NCBI RefSeq assembly: GCF_018863395.1
Contig: NZ_JAHKRR010000001.1
Coordinates: 248,001 to 312,000, forward strand
DNA: 64,000 nucleotides
From: Sinomicrobium weinanense
Lineage (GTDB): Bacteria > Bacteroidota > Bacteroidia > Flavobacteriales > Flavobacteriaceae
Direction: 5' to 3'
Each line of letters begins with the position of its first letter. Position 1 is the stretch's first letter. The notes beneath the pieces were generated by a model. That model did not search any database, was not told the DNA's origin, and saw only the letters and a program-made list of their open reading frames with translations. Positions 35,530 to 44,373 of the stretch are shown piece by piece. The translations under genes and the position numbers were made by a program.

Positions 35530-36828
35530 ATGGAAGAAGAAGAAATGTCCAACGCCATGCCGGGTCAGGAAGCCGCGACGAGTTTTGTTCAGGCCAGGGC
35601 CGATAGTATCGACTATAACTCTTTTGTCTATGACGACCAGGAAGAGGTAAGCACGGAAGAAGTCGTAGTCAAGGAGGTTGTCATCTGGATCACCGATGAA
35701 ATTGCAACTGATATTGAGATCGACTGGCAGGCGACCTCCCAGGATGCTACCCATATCAAAATTGAATATGAGCCTGCTTCTTCTGAAGAAGCTACACATA
35801 AGTTGCAGGGAGATAGCTATGTCCCCGCTACAGAAGGAGCAACCCATAAAAAATTGGACGAACCCCGTTATAAAAGTGTAACGGAAGGTGCCACGCATAA
35901 AGGGACAGCCAAAATGCAGCCAGATGTGGGGTATTATAACGATATTGAAGGGTATGATGAAGACGGTATCTTTTACGCTAAGAAAAACAGTTCAGGAGCC
36001 AATAAGGACAAAACCACTTTCCCCATCTATAAAGCCTATATTTACAAAGGGGACGGTATAGGGAAAGCCAAGGAAAAACTGGAAGAGGATATAGATAATG
36101 ATAACAAGGACCAGGCAGAAAGTGAACACTTGTATTTTGCACGTCATTCCGGCGGAGTTCTCCTGGCCAACAGAACTTATTTTAAGACCTTTTCTTGCCT
36201 GTCTCCGACCGGGAGGCATGGACAACCCGATTATTATCAGCTGATGTTTAGGGAAGGATCGAATAGCGGGAGGGTCTCATATCGCTATCGCATTGTAATT
36301 CCCGAAGCCAATTACAGTTCTAATCTTCTCAGGACAACCGGGAGCGGGGACAATGTCCAGGATATTTCCGAAGCAAATGAACACAAGCACGGCGACATGA
36401 TATTCTTAACACAGAGGGATATAGAGGTAGGAGAAAACACCATTACTACGGATCAACGTGACGCTTCCTCATTTGATCCCTGGAAATCCAAGGATATGAG
36501 AGGGTGCCACGGCGTAAAAACGGAAAGTGGGGGCTATGTCAATAATGCCCATCAGTATCAGGTTTATAAGAATAAATATCACGCAGTAAATACCTGGGTA
36601 GAAGAAAAGGTACCGGAATTAAAAGGGATTTATGGCAGAAGGGGGTTTAGTGATAATACGGACAGTTCGGATGCCAAAATAAAAATGGAAGAGCCTACGG
36701 ATATCGAAGTAGAATATAAAGCCTGGATAAAAGTAGACCCCCTGCCTGATGTAGACCATATACTCGGGATTTCCTCGGAGACCGAGGAAGAAGTGACCGA
36801 AGAAACAGTAACGGAAGAACAAAATTAG
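35530..36828 (+). CDS. Candidate effector with ATHK repeats, unknown activity
   Basis: 432 residues without signal peptide. The N-terminus is acidic. Between about 70 and 125 four repeats carry the element (D/E)ATH(I/K)K at roughly 18-residue spacing. The C-terminal two thirds (about 135-410) form a soluble domain with SEHLYFARHSGGVLLANRTY, EHKHGDMIFLTQ, MRGCHGVKTESGG and ending in a Glu-rich tail. I do not recognise a catalytic motif, although the conserved-looking His and Cys residues could form one. It sits after the Tlde1-type pair and is followed 5 bp later by a lipoprotein, so the two look like another effector-immunity pair. Confidence 0.6.
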   Translation: MEEEEMSNAMPGQEAATSFVQARADSIDYNSFVYDDQEEVSTEEVVVKEVVIWITDEIATDIEIDWQATSQDATHIKIEYEPASSEEATHKLQGDSYVPATEGATHKKLDEPRYKSVTEGATHKGTAKMQPDVGYYNDIEGYDEDGIFYAKKNSSGANKDKTTFPIYKAYIYKGDGIGKAKEKLEEDIDNDNKDQAESEHLYFARHSGGVLLANRTYFKTFSCLSPTGRHGQPDYYQLMFREGSNSGRVSYRYRIVIPEANYSSNLLRTTGSGDNVQDISEANEHKHGDMIFLTQRDIEVGENTITTDQRDASSFDPWKSKDMRGCHGVKTESGGYVNNAHQYQVYKNKYHAVNTWVEEKVPELKGIYGRRGFSDNTDSSDAKIKMEEPTDIEVEYKAWIKVDPLPDVDHILGISSETEEEVTEETVTEEQN

Positions 36829-36833
36829 CGGAT

Positions 36834-37652
36834 ATGAGGATTTATACTAAAGGATTGTTGTTTGTATTATTTTTATGGACCACAGGCTGCCACGGAAAAC
36901 CCGGGACTACAAATAGCAAGGGAGTTCAGGCAATGGAACCTGTAAAATCCGGGGATATTATAGAACAAGATTCCTTATCTGGTTTAATTCAGGCTTCGCT
37001 GCATCTGGGAGAATATCAAGGCGATCAGTTTGTCATTAATACGACTGAGGAAAAAGAACTTTTGCAGCAAATAAAAAATGTGGTTCATGACGGGGCAGAG
37101 ATCAATGGAGAAGACATTTTAATGCTGGTACAAAGGGATGGGAGTGGTGATGGCTATATAACATCAAAACCAATATTGGAATTTCTGCTTGAAAATTACA
37201 AAGAGGATACCAAGCAGGAATTATTGGATAATATGGTACTCGAATCTATTCTGAATGCGGATTCGCGAATTGTAGAATTATTAATAAATAAAGGAGCAAA
37301 TCCCGGTCCGGAAAAAATTACTGCGGCCATACAGGGGACTTCCCCCGATTATTATCCCTCATATGAAACATTGAAGGCCCTGGTAGAGCGGTTACATTTC
37401 GATCTTTACAAGGAATGCAATGTCACCCTCCTCTGGTGGATATTACAGGAACGGCAGTTTTTTGGTGGCTCCGAAAAAGATGTGGACCATATCCGGGCCG
37501 AACTGGAAGCCCGGAGGGAAGAAGCCTTTTTACCCTGTAACGAAAACCAGGTTTTCGACCCCGATTTTTTTGCCGTGAGCCGGAGTGCCTACGACCTCGG
37601 CATAGCATCCGATGACACGATAATAGCAGATATCTTCAAAGCCCTCAAATAA
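36834..37652 (+). CDS. Lipoprotein with ankyrin-like repeats, candidate immunity
   Basis: 272 residues. Lipobox TTGC with C19. The mature protein has ankyrin-like helical pairs, for example VLESILNADSRIVELLINKG followed by ANPGPEKITAAI (about 135-165). Ankyrin-repeat lipoproteins placed after toxin genes often serve as periplasmic antidotes. It is 5 bp downstream of the ATHK-repeat protein gene. The specific partner is inferred from adjacency. Confidence 0.65.
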   Translation: MRIYTKGLLFVLFLWTTGCHGKPGTTNSKGVQAMEPVKSGDIIEQDSLSGLIQASLHLGEYQGDQFVINTTEEKELLQQIKNVVHDGAEINGEDILMLVQRDGSGDGYITSKPILEFLLENYKEDTKQELLDNMVLESILNADSRIVELLINKGANPGPEKITAAIQGTSPDYYPSYETLKALVERLHFDLYKECNVTLLWWILQERQFFGGSEKDVDHIRAELEARREEAFLPCNENQVFDPDFFAVSRSAYDLGIASDDTIIADIFKALK

Positions 37653-37691
37653 AAATCACCAATTCAAAGGTTGTTAAAATAAGGCAGATAT

Positions 37692-39140
37692 ATGGATTAT
37701 GAGAATGGACCCCTGGAGGATACTATATACTTCCCGGATTCCAACGCCGTTCTGGAAAACGGTTATGCCAGGGAAGACGGTACACGTCACGGCCTTTGGT
37801 GCGCTTTTTACAAGAATGGGAATTTAAGGGCAGAAGGCATATACCAAGATGGGAAAAAAGAAGGCACATGGAAGATGTACGATCTGGAAAAAAGGCTCCT
37901 TGTAGAAGGACAGTTCCGGCTTAATTTTCCTGATGGGGTATGGGTTTGGTATGACGAAAAAGGCGAAAAAAGATTCGAGCGCACCTATAAAAACGGCTTT
38001 AAAGAAGGCACATGGAAAGGATATTACCCGGATGGCAACCTGTATGGGGAAGCCCGTTTTGCCAAAAGTCGGTTGCTCGAAGGCAAAATGTTCTCTCCCG
38101 ATGGTCGGGAGATACCCTTGTTTACCCTCGGTAAGCTAATGGAACGTATTGTGCTTCTGGAAGGAAAGGACGGCCCGGTCAAAGGGGAAAAACCGGATAG
38201 CAGGGAAAATCTCTGGCGTTTTGCCATAAACAGCAAAAACCCTGATAAAGTAAAGGAACTGGCCGACAACGGAGTAGAGATAAGGCAGGGATACATAGAT
38301 ACGATCTGCGAAAAGTGGTACCAGGCCAACCAGAACGGAGGGGGGTATTACGGAAGGGAAACCATTGCATATTTTGATACCCCGCAGGCAACTGAAGCAT
38401 ACCGGAACGATTTCGGAAATAACTACTTTAACCAATTAGAAGCCGATAAACAGGGGGCATTCACGAACTATGAAAAACAGGCCGCCATTATTCGAAAATG
38501 CAGGGATATGCTGGATGCCGTTGATCGCTATGACATTGTTATCCGCAAACGGTTTATCGTAAAAATACTTTCGGCAGATCATGCCGAAGATGCCCGCTTT
38601 ACCGGGGAAGAAGTGCGTTACTTTTGGAAGCGGGGCAAAATAAGTGTCACTGATATTATGGCTTACCCTTTGCCCATAGGAGGACCGGAAAAAAAAGACC
38701 TTATGGAAATAGCCCTGGATTCCTTTTATATGGAACCGACCATAGTACAGTTTCTCATAGAAAAAGGATATCCGGTAAACAAAGGCCACTTCGGAAAAAT
38801 AGCAGCTATAAGGGAAAACTATTACAGAGATTTGATACCGGATGAAGATGGGGTGAGCAGGGTCAATTATAGCGAATCCGACATAGCCAATGCAGACCGT
38901 ACCCTGAAGATCATTCGCAGAGCATTGGGCGATTTATCATTACCGGACGGTATCATTGCTGCCCCTGAAAATATCAATATGCGTGTATTCCCCAGTAGTA
39001 CTTCACGTATTGTAGAAACCGTTTCCAGCGGTACCCTGGTCAGGCTACTGTCCCCTGTTGTTCCGGGGGATTGGGTGCATATTCGGTTGGAAAAAGGGAA
39101 GAGGGGATATGTTCTTGGGGATTTTTTGGTAAAAATCTAA
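37692..39140 (+). CDS. MORN-repeat protein with C-terminal bacterial SH3 domain
   Basis: 482 residues without a clear signal peptide. The N-terminus (about 30-140) has MORN/YwqK-type repeats (RHGLWCAFYKNGNLRAEGIY, KKEGTWKMYD, FKEGTWKGYYPDGNLYGEA). The middle has an ankyrin-like segment (VQFLIEKGYPVNKGHFGKIA). The last 60 residues form an SH3b domain (NMRVFPSSTSRIVETVSSG, then VHIRLEKGKRGYVLGDFLV), which usually binds peptidoglycan or peptide. The combination suggests a targeting or antidote role in island 1; no enzymatic motif is seen. Confidence 0.7.
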   Translation: MDYENGPLEDTIYFPDSNAVLENGYAREDGTRHGLWCAFYKNGNLRAEGIYQDGKKEGTWKMYDLEKRLLVEGQFRLNFPDGVWVWYDEKGEKRFERTYKNGFKEGTWKGYYPDGNLYGEARFAKSRLLEGKMFSPDGREIPLFTLGKLMERIVLLEGKDGPVKGEKPDSRENLWRFAINSKNPDKVKELADNGVEIRQGYIDTICEKWYQANQNGGGYYGRETIAYFDTPQATEAYRNDFGNNYFNQLEADKQGAFTNYEKQAAIIRKCRDMLDAVDRYDIVIRKRFIVKILSADHAEDARFTGEEVRYFWKRGKISVTDIMAYPLPIGGPEKKDLMEIALDSFYMEPTIVQFLIEKGYPVNKGHFGKIAAIRENYYRDLIPDEDGVSRVNYSESDIANADRTLKIIRRALGDLSLPDGIIAAPENINMRVFPSSTSRIVETVSSGTLVRLLSPVVPGDWVHIRLEKGKRGYVLGDFLVKI

Positions 39141-39319
39141 TTATCTGTTTCATAAAGACTTCCTCTTTTGAATTTTAAGCTGTCCGGTTTTTAAGAAAGT
39201 CTACAGGTTCGATTTATCCCCAAAATCTGATTTTTGACGGATTTTCTTTTCGAACCATCAGGATCAATGAAGTGGTGCAGCTTATCTATCACATTAACAA
39301 GGAGATAACCCCAATAAAA

Positions 39320-39356
39320 AACGGAACAAAAAAGAATATTTCCTTTTTGTTCCGTT
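39320..39356. terminator. Perfect 13-bp-arm hairpin after island 1
   Basis: AACGGAACAAAAA and TTTTTGTTCCGTT pair exactly around 11 nt. It has A and T runs inside the stem and can act in either direction. It lies in a 695-bp gap (39141-39835) that otherwise holds one dispersed element and no gene. Confidence 0.6.
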
Positions 39357-39360
39357 AAGT

Positions 39361-39409
39361 GCGCCTGGCAGAACAATTTTCGAACCATTTTATGCAGGAT
39401 TTAAAGAAA
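39361..39409 (+). repeat. Dispersed intergenic element, core CAATTTTCGAACC
   Basis: GGCAGAACAATTTTCGAACC, then ATTTTATGCAGGATTTAAAGAAAC, closely matches the copy at 28411. Together the two copies bracket island 1. The remainder of the gap up to 39835 shows only a short GTAGACG duplication near 39577. Confidence 0.75.
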
Positions 39410-39835
39410 CTGGCTGTTAAGTAAGCCGGATAATGTTGGTTTTAATTGCTATATCTATATCTTGATTTTGCAGGCTATATTCGCCAAATTCGAAGCTACA
39501 ATACCCCCATGGCCCAAAAATGTTATACAGTTAAAGGTATAACGATGACAATATTCTCTCCACAGATACAAATTTCGTAGACGCTTTGTAGACGTTTTTC
39601 TGACCCCTCGTAGTCGCTGTATATGCGGCTGAAAATTGTTTTGGAGTTTTTGACCCTATACATTTGTTTTCAAATTTTAAACCATTTCAATTCCTTCGTA
39701 CATTACCACTATTGGAGGGACTATTGTTTACTTTTAACGCAATGGAAGTGATCAAAAGAAAATATTAAAAAAAAAGAAGTCAATGCTTTCAGTAACCGCC
39801 GGTTCCGGTGGTCACAAACTTAAAAACAACAAACT

Positions 39836-40531
39836 ATGTGGATTAGAATAAAAGACATCAGTATTAAAAAAATAGATGCCACGCATCTTAAAAATCCGAA
39901 AAATCCGGATAAGCCAATGCTGCTCAATTTATTTCAACGCGAGGGAAGGACAGTCCTGTATGTGTTAAAAAACAAAAAAGTATTTCCGCAATTCATCAAT
40001 ACTTCTACGGGTTTATCTATCCCAAAACGGAGATGGACGGAAGAGATGAAGACATTTGCCCAACAGGAAGTTGAGAAAGTTCCTCCACAAAAAGGAGGTT
40101 TTAAAGTAACTGTTTTTGGATGGCTCTTTCTTTTGGCAGTTGTTGGTATGCTGAGCTATATTGTCTATGACGGATTGATTGGCCAACCGCAGCGGATGAA
40201 AAAATTTGAGCAAAGAGAAGCAGAAATGGCTAGGGTGAACGAAGGCGACATTTTTTTGGGCCGTATTGAAGTGTATAAAGAAAAGGGAAGTCCATTAGGT
40301 ATGAATCTGGAATTTGGCTGCTTTAAGGTAGTTAACATAGAAGGAGACGTTTACCATATTGCCAAAAGTATTGAAATGAGTAAAACTGCTAAGCCTCTCA
40401 ACCAAATGAACAGCACCGATTTTGAACAGGAAGCCTTTGTGGTAAAGGGAAAGGAACTGGGGGCGCACCATAAAACATTTGCCTCGGATGATGGTTTAAC
40501 CGAGATTTCCTTTCGGGAAAGAAAAGAGTAA
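39836..40531 (+). CDS. Single-pass membrane protein, unknown function
   Basis: 231 residues. One transmembrane helix (about 90-112, VFGWLFLLAVVGMLSYIVYDG) separates a cytoplasmic N-terminal domain (RIKDISIKKIDATHL, QREGRTVLYVLKNKKVFPQ) from a C-terminal domain with GCFKVVNIEGDVYHIAKS. No family recognised. It is 6 bp upstream of a DUF3829-like lipoprotein gene, so both are co-transcribed. They may form an envelope or immunity pair in the region between the two T6SS islands. Confidence 0.65.
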   Translation: MWIRIKDISIKKIDATHLKNPKNPDKPMLLNLFQREGRTVLYVLKNKKVFPQFINTSTGLSIPKRRWTEEMKTFAQQEVEKVPPQKGGFKVTVFGWLFLLAVVGMLSYIVYDGLIGQPQRMKKFEQREAEMARVNEGDIFLGRIEVYKEKGSPLGMNLEFGCFKVVNIEGDVYHIAKSIEMSKTAKPLNQMNSTDFEQEAFVVKGKELGAHHKTFASDDGLTEISFRERKE

Positions 40532-40537
40532 AAAACA

Positions 40538-41500
40538 ATGAAAAACCTGATTTATTTCTTATTGCTAAGCTTGGTCGTAACGGCTTGTAAAACTAACAAT
40601 GAACCGGAAGGCAAAACAACTGAAACAAACCACGATGGTTTTATATCTCCTGAATTTTATTACAAGTACAAACAGTACAGCCATTATGAAAACTATCATG
40701 ACTTGATAAACAGAAATTATGAGCAATATCTCTATGATGTGGATTCGGCCAGGGGGGCGCAGAAAAATGGAGTGTATTTTATATACTCCTTAACCACTGA
40801 AGAAATTGACCTGCTTGATAAGGCCATTGAAAGCAAGCCCGTTATCAACGAAGTGGATAAGGAAATGAAAGTGGTAAGCGGTGCCGTACGGCAATTGACC
40901 GAAGTAGTAAATGAAGCAAAAAACTATTATTACCGGGAAAATTATAAAGATGATGATTTTGCCAAAGCCAAAGAACTGCACCCCAGTATAATGGGGTTGT
41001 TTCAGGATTATTACAAGGCGTATTACGCCATGCGGGAAGCCTTTATAAAACTTCAATATAAAATGCTTGACGCCGATTTGAACGAGCTGAAAAAAGACGA
41101 GCAGCCCATCCGGTATCATGTATTAATGAACCTGGACCAGGGCCGAAAAATCATAAGATTCATTCAGGAAACACCGGATATAGGTGCACTCAACCTTTCT
41201 GAGTTGGATTTAATGTTCAACGCGTTTAAAGCCGGTTTGTCAGACCTGGAAGAAAGTATAGAACAGCAAGATGAAGCAAAGGAATTTGGAAATAGTAGCA
41301 TTTTTTTGGAAGGGTATACGAATTTGGCCGGCAAGTTTATTATAAGCTTTCGAAATTTAAAACAGCGTGTGAAGAAGAAGGATTTTAATTATACGCCAAC
41401 ATACCCCAATGTTCCGGACAGGGGAACTCCTGAAAAAATGATAGAAACGTACCAAGAGATGTTTTGGGCATACAACCAATTGGTTCGAACATATTATTAA
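40538..41500 (+). CDS. DUF3829-like helical lipoprotein
   Basis: 320 residues. Lipobox VTAC with C17. The mature part is almost entirely helical, with YYKAYYAMREAFIKLQYKM and LSELDLMFNAFKAGLSDLEE, resembling the DUF3829/YiiG-type lipoproteins. Their function is not established. It ends shortly before the propeller lipoprotein gene. DUF3829-type proteins are known next to toxin genes in several phyla, so an antidote role is possible but not shown. Confidence 0.7.
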   Translation: MKNLIYFLLLSLVVTACKTNNEPEGKTTETNHDGFISPEFYYKYKQYSHYENYHDLINRNYEQYLYDVDSARGAQKNGVYFIYSLTTEEIDLLDKAIESKPVINEVDKEMKVVSGAVRQLTEVVNEAKNYYYRENYKDDDFAKAKELHPSIMGLFQDYYKAYYAMREAFIKLQYKMLDADLNELKKDEQPIRYHVLMNLDQGRKIIRFIQETPDIGALNLSELDLMFNAFKAGLSDLEESIEQQDEAKEFGNSSIFLEGYTNLAGKFIISFRNLKQRVKKKDFNYTPTYPNVPDRGTPEKMIETYQEMFWAYNQLVRTYY

Positions 41501-41646
41501 AAATTGCGAATGACTATGTGTGATTTTGAAAATGGATTTATTCTTTGTAGTTGTAAAACTGAAAGTGACAAAAGCAATGTAAGCGTTGATGGGCCGAATA
41601 TTTATGGGAGTTATGTACTATTAAAAAAACGAATAAATATAAAGAG

Positions 41647-42699
41647 ATGAAACACTTAAAAAAAATAACCTTGGTACTTATGGCCACCTTAACCTTTAGT
41701 TGTTCTAAAGATGATGATGGCGATACACCCCCGGAACCCACTTACGATGTCTATGTAGCGGGATATGAAGATAACGGCAATAACTATGTCGCCAAGCTAT
41801 GGAAAAACGGTACGCCGGAAAACCTGAGCGATGGCTCTCACAATGCCTATGCCAATTCGGTATATGTTTCCGGTGCCGATGTCTATGTGGCGGGGTTTGA
41901 ATCCAACGGTTCCGTCAGTGTTGCCAAGCTATGGAAAAACGGCATCGCCCAGGACCTGAGCGATGGCTCTCACAATGCCTATGCTTATTCGGTCGCTGTT
42001 TCCGGTGATGATGTGTATGTGGCCGGACATGAACGCAACGGTGCCAACAATGTCGCCAAGCTATGGAAAAACGGCATTGCCCAGGACCTGAGCGATGGCT
42101 CTCACAATGCCTATGCTTATTCGGTCGCTGTTTCCGGTGATGATGTGTATGTGGCCGGACATGAACGCAACGGTGCCAACAATGTTGCCAAGCTATGGAA
42201 AAACGGCACGCCGGAAAACCTGACCGATGGGTCTAACGCTGCCAGTGCCTATTCTGTCGCTGTTTCCGGTGCTGATGTCTATGTAGCGGGCTATGAATAC
42301 AACGGTGCTGACGATGTTGCCAAACTATGGAAAAACAGCGAAGCCCAAAATCTCTCCGATGGGTCTAACGATGCCTATGCCTATTCGGTCTATGTGTCCG
42401 GTGATGGGGCCTATGCGTCGGGGTCTGAATCCAACGATTCCACTAGTGTTGCCAAACTATGGAACCTGCCTGCCGGCGAGGCAGGGAGCGGAACGTCAGA
42501 AAACCTGACCGATGGGGCTAACGATGCCTATACGTGGTCGGTCTATGTGTCTGGTGATGATGTGTATGTGGCGGGGACTGAATCCAACGATTCCACCAAT
42601 GTGGCCAAGTTATGGAAAAACGGCACACCACAAAACCTGACCGATGGGGAGAACTATGCAGAAGCCATTTCAGTATTTGTGGCGCAGACCGTGGAGTAG
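41647..42699 (+). CDS. Seven-repeat beta-propeller-like lipoprotein
   Basis: 350 residues. Lipobox TFSC with C19, then SKDDDGD. The rest is seven 44-residue repeats of the form DVYVAG.E.NG...VAKLWKNG, then (N/D)LSDGS..AYA.SV.VSG, starting near residue 36. Seven repeats would close a seven-bladed propeller. Units 2-4 are nearly identical at the DNA level over 132-bp periods, a sign of recent unit duplication. Unit 6 has a seven-residue in-frame insertion made of a GC-rich palindrome (listed separately). It is probably surface exposed; ligand unknown. Confidence 0.82.
   Translation: MKHLKKITLVLMATLTFSCSKDDDGDTPPEPTYDVYVAGYEDNGNNYVAKLWKNGTPENLSDGSHNAYANSVYVSGADVYVAGFESNGSVSVAKLWKNGIAQDLSDGSHNAYAYSVAVSGDDVYVAGHERNGANNVAKLWKNGIAQDLSDGSHNAYAYSVAVSGDDVYVAGHERNGANNVAKLWKNGTPENLTDGSNAASAYSVAVSGADVYVAGYEYNGADDVAKLWKNSEAQNLSDGSNDAYAYSVYVSGDGAYASGSESNDSTSVAKLWNLPAGEAGSGTSENLTDGANDAYTWSVYVSGDDVYVAGTESNDSTNVAKLWKNGTPQNLTDGENYAEAISVFVAQTVE
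42465..42485. repeat. GC-rich palindromic insertion inside a coding repeat
   Basis: Arms CCTGCCT and AGGCAGG pair perfectly around GCCGGCG. The segment makes unit 6 of the propeller gene 21 bp longer than the other units without breaking the frame. It resembles the CCTGCC..GGCAGG palindromes that I recall as dispersed elements in Bacteroidota. Confidence 0.7.
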
Positions 42700-42737
42700 G
42701 ATGGCATTTATAGGGCAATTTGATAACTAAAAGGAGA

Positions 42738-43082
42738 ATGGAAACAACCCTCAAAGAAGCCATCCGGCAAAAGGATTTTGCGAAGGTGGGAGCATGTATC
42801 AAAACAGGTACGGACACTTATAATGCCTTAGAAAAATATGAAAAAGAGTCTTTACTCCATGGAGCACTCAGGCACAAGTCCTATTCATTGGTACTGGCCC
42901 TTGTCGAAACCGGTTTGCTCACCACCGATGTGTTTGAACTCGACAACTGGATAGGCAGTGATATCTGGAACGTACTTTTGTATACCCCGTTTGAAAAAAA
43001 TAACCATACCATCAGGAATAGCAGGGCAGGTAATACCATAGACAACACCGATGACCTGGATGAAGAAACACTTGCTTTTTAA
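42738..43082 (+). CDS. Small ankyrin-like protein
   Basis: 114 residues from the ATG at 42738, which has AGGAG six bases upstream; an in-frame TTG at 42720 is less likely. Ankyrin-like helical pairs are seen in LKEAIRQKDFAKVGACIKTG and SLLHGALRHKSYSLVLALVETG. It has no signal peptide and its end overlaps the next gene by 32 bp, so the two are coupled. It is probably a cytoplasmic binding protein; an immunity role is possible. Confidence 0.65.
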   Translation: METTLKEAIRQKDFAKVGACIKTGTDTYNALEKYEKESLLHGALRHKSYSLVLALVETGLLTTDVFELDNWIGSDIWNVLLYTPFEKNNHTIRNSRAGNTIDNTDDLDEETLAF

Positions 43083-43662
43083 TATCGCCCTGGTTTGCAG
43101 CTGCCTGCCGATGAGTGTCGGCACACTTATTTTTTTAATCTGGTGGGGGGCGAGGGAGTTCTATGCAGTGGATCTTTATAAGCTGGAACATATGGGATTT
43201 GGATGGGCATTGATTTCCCTCTGGATTATCTTTATAGGGCTGGTCCTGCTGGTTGTTTTTTTAGTTAAAAAAAGAAAGAAAGGTATAATAAAAGGGGTTG
43301 TTGTTTTGGTTCTGTTGCTGTTGAATTATCCCGTTAGTAAAACGCTCATGGTCAAACGGACAAAACTTGAACAATATGCCTATGTAAGGGTGGAAAACAA
43401 TACAGAACAAGATAAAATAGCGGTAAACATTTACCCTTATTTTTCAGTGGAAGATAAGATACTGCTTAGAAGAGAGAAAGGAAAAGTCTTTCGCTATACT
43501 CCTGAATACACCTATACCGGCGATCGCATGTATACGGTGAATTCTGCAATCTTAATCGTGGAAACCCCAGATGAAGAGTACAGGATAGCTTTGCCGGCCA
43601 TTGAACGGGATGACTGTGTAAGATTTTACCTGGATCAGAACTTTACGCTTCAAAAAGAATAA
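43051..43662 (+). CDS. Membrane protein, unknown function
   Basis: 203 residues (or 200 from the second ATG at 43060, MKKHLLFNIALVCSC). Three hydrophobic segments lie at about 7-30, 50-75 and 83-100, followed by a soluble domain (about 105-203) with YAYVRVENNTEQDKIAVNIY and DEEYRIALPAIERDD. It overlaps the preceding ankyrin-like gene. Family not recognised. Confidence 0.65.
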   Translation: MTWMKKHLLFNIALVCSCLPMSVGTLIFLIWWGAREFYAVDLYKLEHMGFGWALISLWIIFIGLVLLVVFLVKKRKKGIIKGVVVLVLLLLNYPVSKTLMVKRTKLEQYAYVRVENNTEQDKIAVNIYPYFSVEDKILLRREKGKVFRYTPEYTYTGDRMYTVNSAILIVETPDEEYRIALPAIERDDCVRFYLDQNFTLQKE

Positions 43663-43692
43663 CCTAATTGGAAAAGTCAAAAAAATAAAATT

Positions 43693-44292
43693 ATGAGCTA
43701 TCAAATACAGGCAATACTTACAGACGGGAGAAAAGTACGGGGCGTTTATGGCTCGAACGATTTTTCGGTTATGGAAAAGTTCTGTGAAGATGAATTTTAT
43801 GAGTACGATGCTTTTATTGAAGACAGGTTTGATCTGGAAACCGGCGAACTCTCCTCCAAAAAACTGTTGGAAAACATTATCTGCGGTACAACGGACAAAT
43901 CGTACAACCACCTCTTGTTAAACAAGGAAGATGAAAAATTTTCCAATAGTGCGCTGGCAGCGGTTTACAGTTACCTTCACCGTGATTTATGCTTAATATA
44001 TGGAAAAACAATCAACAGAAACAAAGACTCCTGGCCAATGTTCACGGCATATTTAGATGAATTTGAAACCCGATGCCGGGCATTTTTTAAGATTCCCTAT
44101 TCGCTCGATTTTCCGCATATTTTCTGTGTACTGTATGAGGAAAGGGATGTGTACAAACAGCTTTATACCGAAAAATTGACAAAGCGATATGCCGAAGACA
44201 AAGCAACATTAGCGGAACTGTTGAAAGATATAGAATTCGTTTTTGACCAAATGAAGGAAACAGGCCTCGATTTGTTTTTTTGTAATTCCTAA
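43693..44292 (+). CDS. Soluble protein of unknown function (DUF7691-like size and pattern)
   Basis: 199 residues without signal peptide or membrane helix. It starts SYQIQAILTDGRKVRGVYGS and continues as a mostly helical protein with LLEDI-type segments, FSNSALAAVYSYLHRDLCLI and a closing helix LAELLKDIEFVFDQMKETG. The pattern resembles small cytoplasmic proteins that follow toxin genes, but I cannot assign a named family with confidence. Confidence 0.6.
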   Translation: MSYQIQAILTDGRKVRGVYGSNDFSVMEKFCEDEFYEYDAFIEDRFDLETGELSSKKLLENIICGTTDKSYNHLLLNKEDEKFSNSALAAVYSYLHRDLCLIYGKTINRNKDSWPMFTAYLDEFETRCRAFFKIPYSLDFPHIFCVLYEERDVYKQLYTEKLTKRYAEDKATLAELLKDIEFVFDQMKETGLDLFFCNS

Positions 44293-44373
44293 ATATGTGG
44301 GCCGAAGTTTACAGAACAAAGCCTACAGAAGAGATCTGCGGCCTTGGTTTTCGAATACTTAAAAAAAGAACCA

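Noticed and set aside
41647-42699. CRISPR-like array in the 132-bp repeats
   Set aside because: The repeats are in-frame coding units of a lipoprotein, too long and without spacers.
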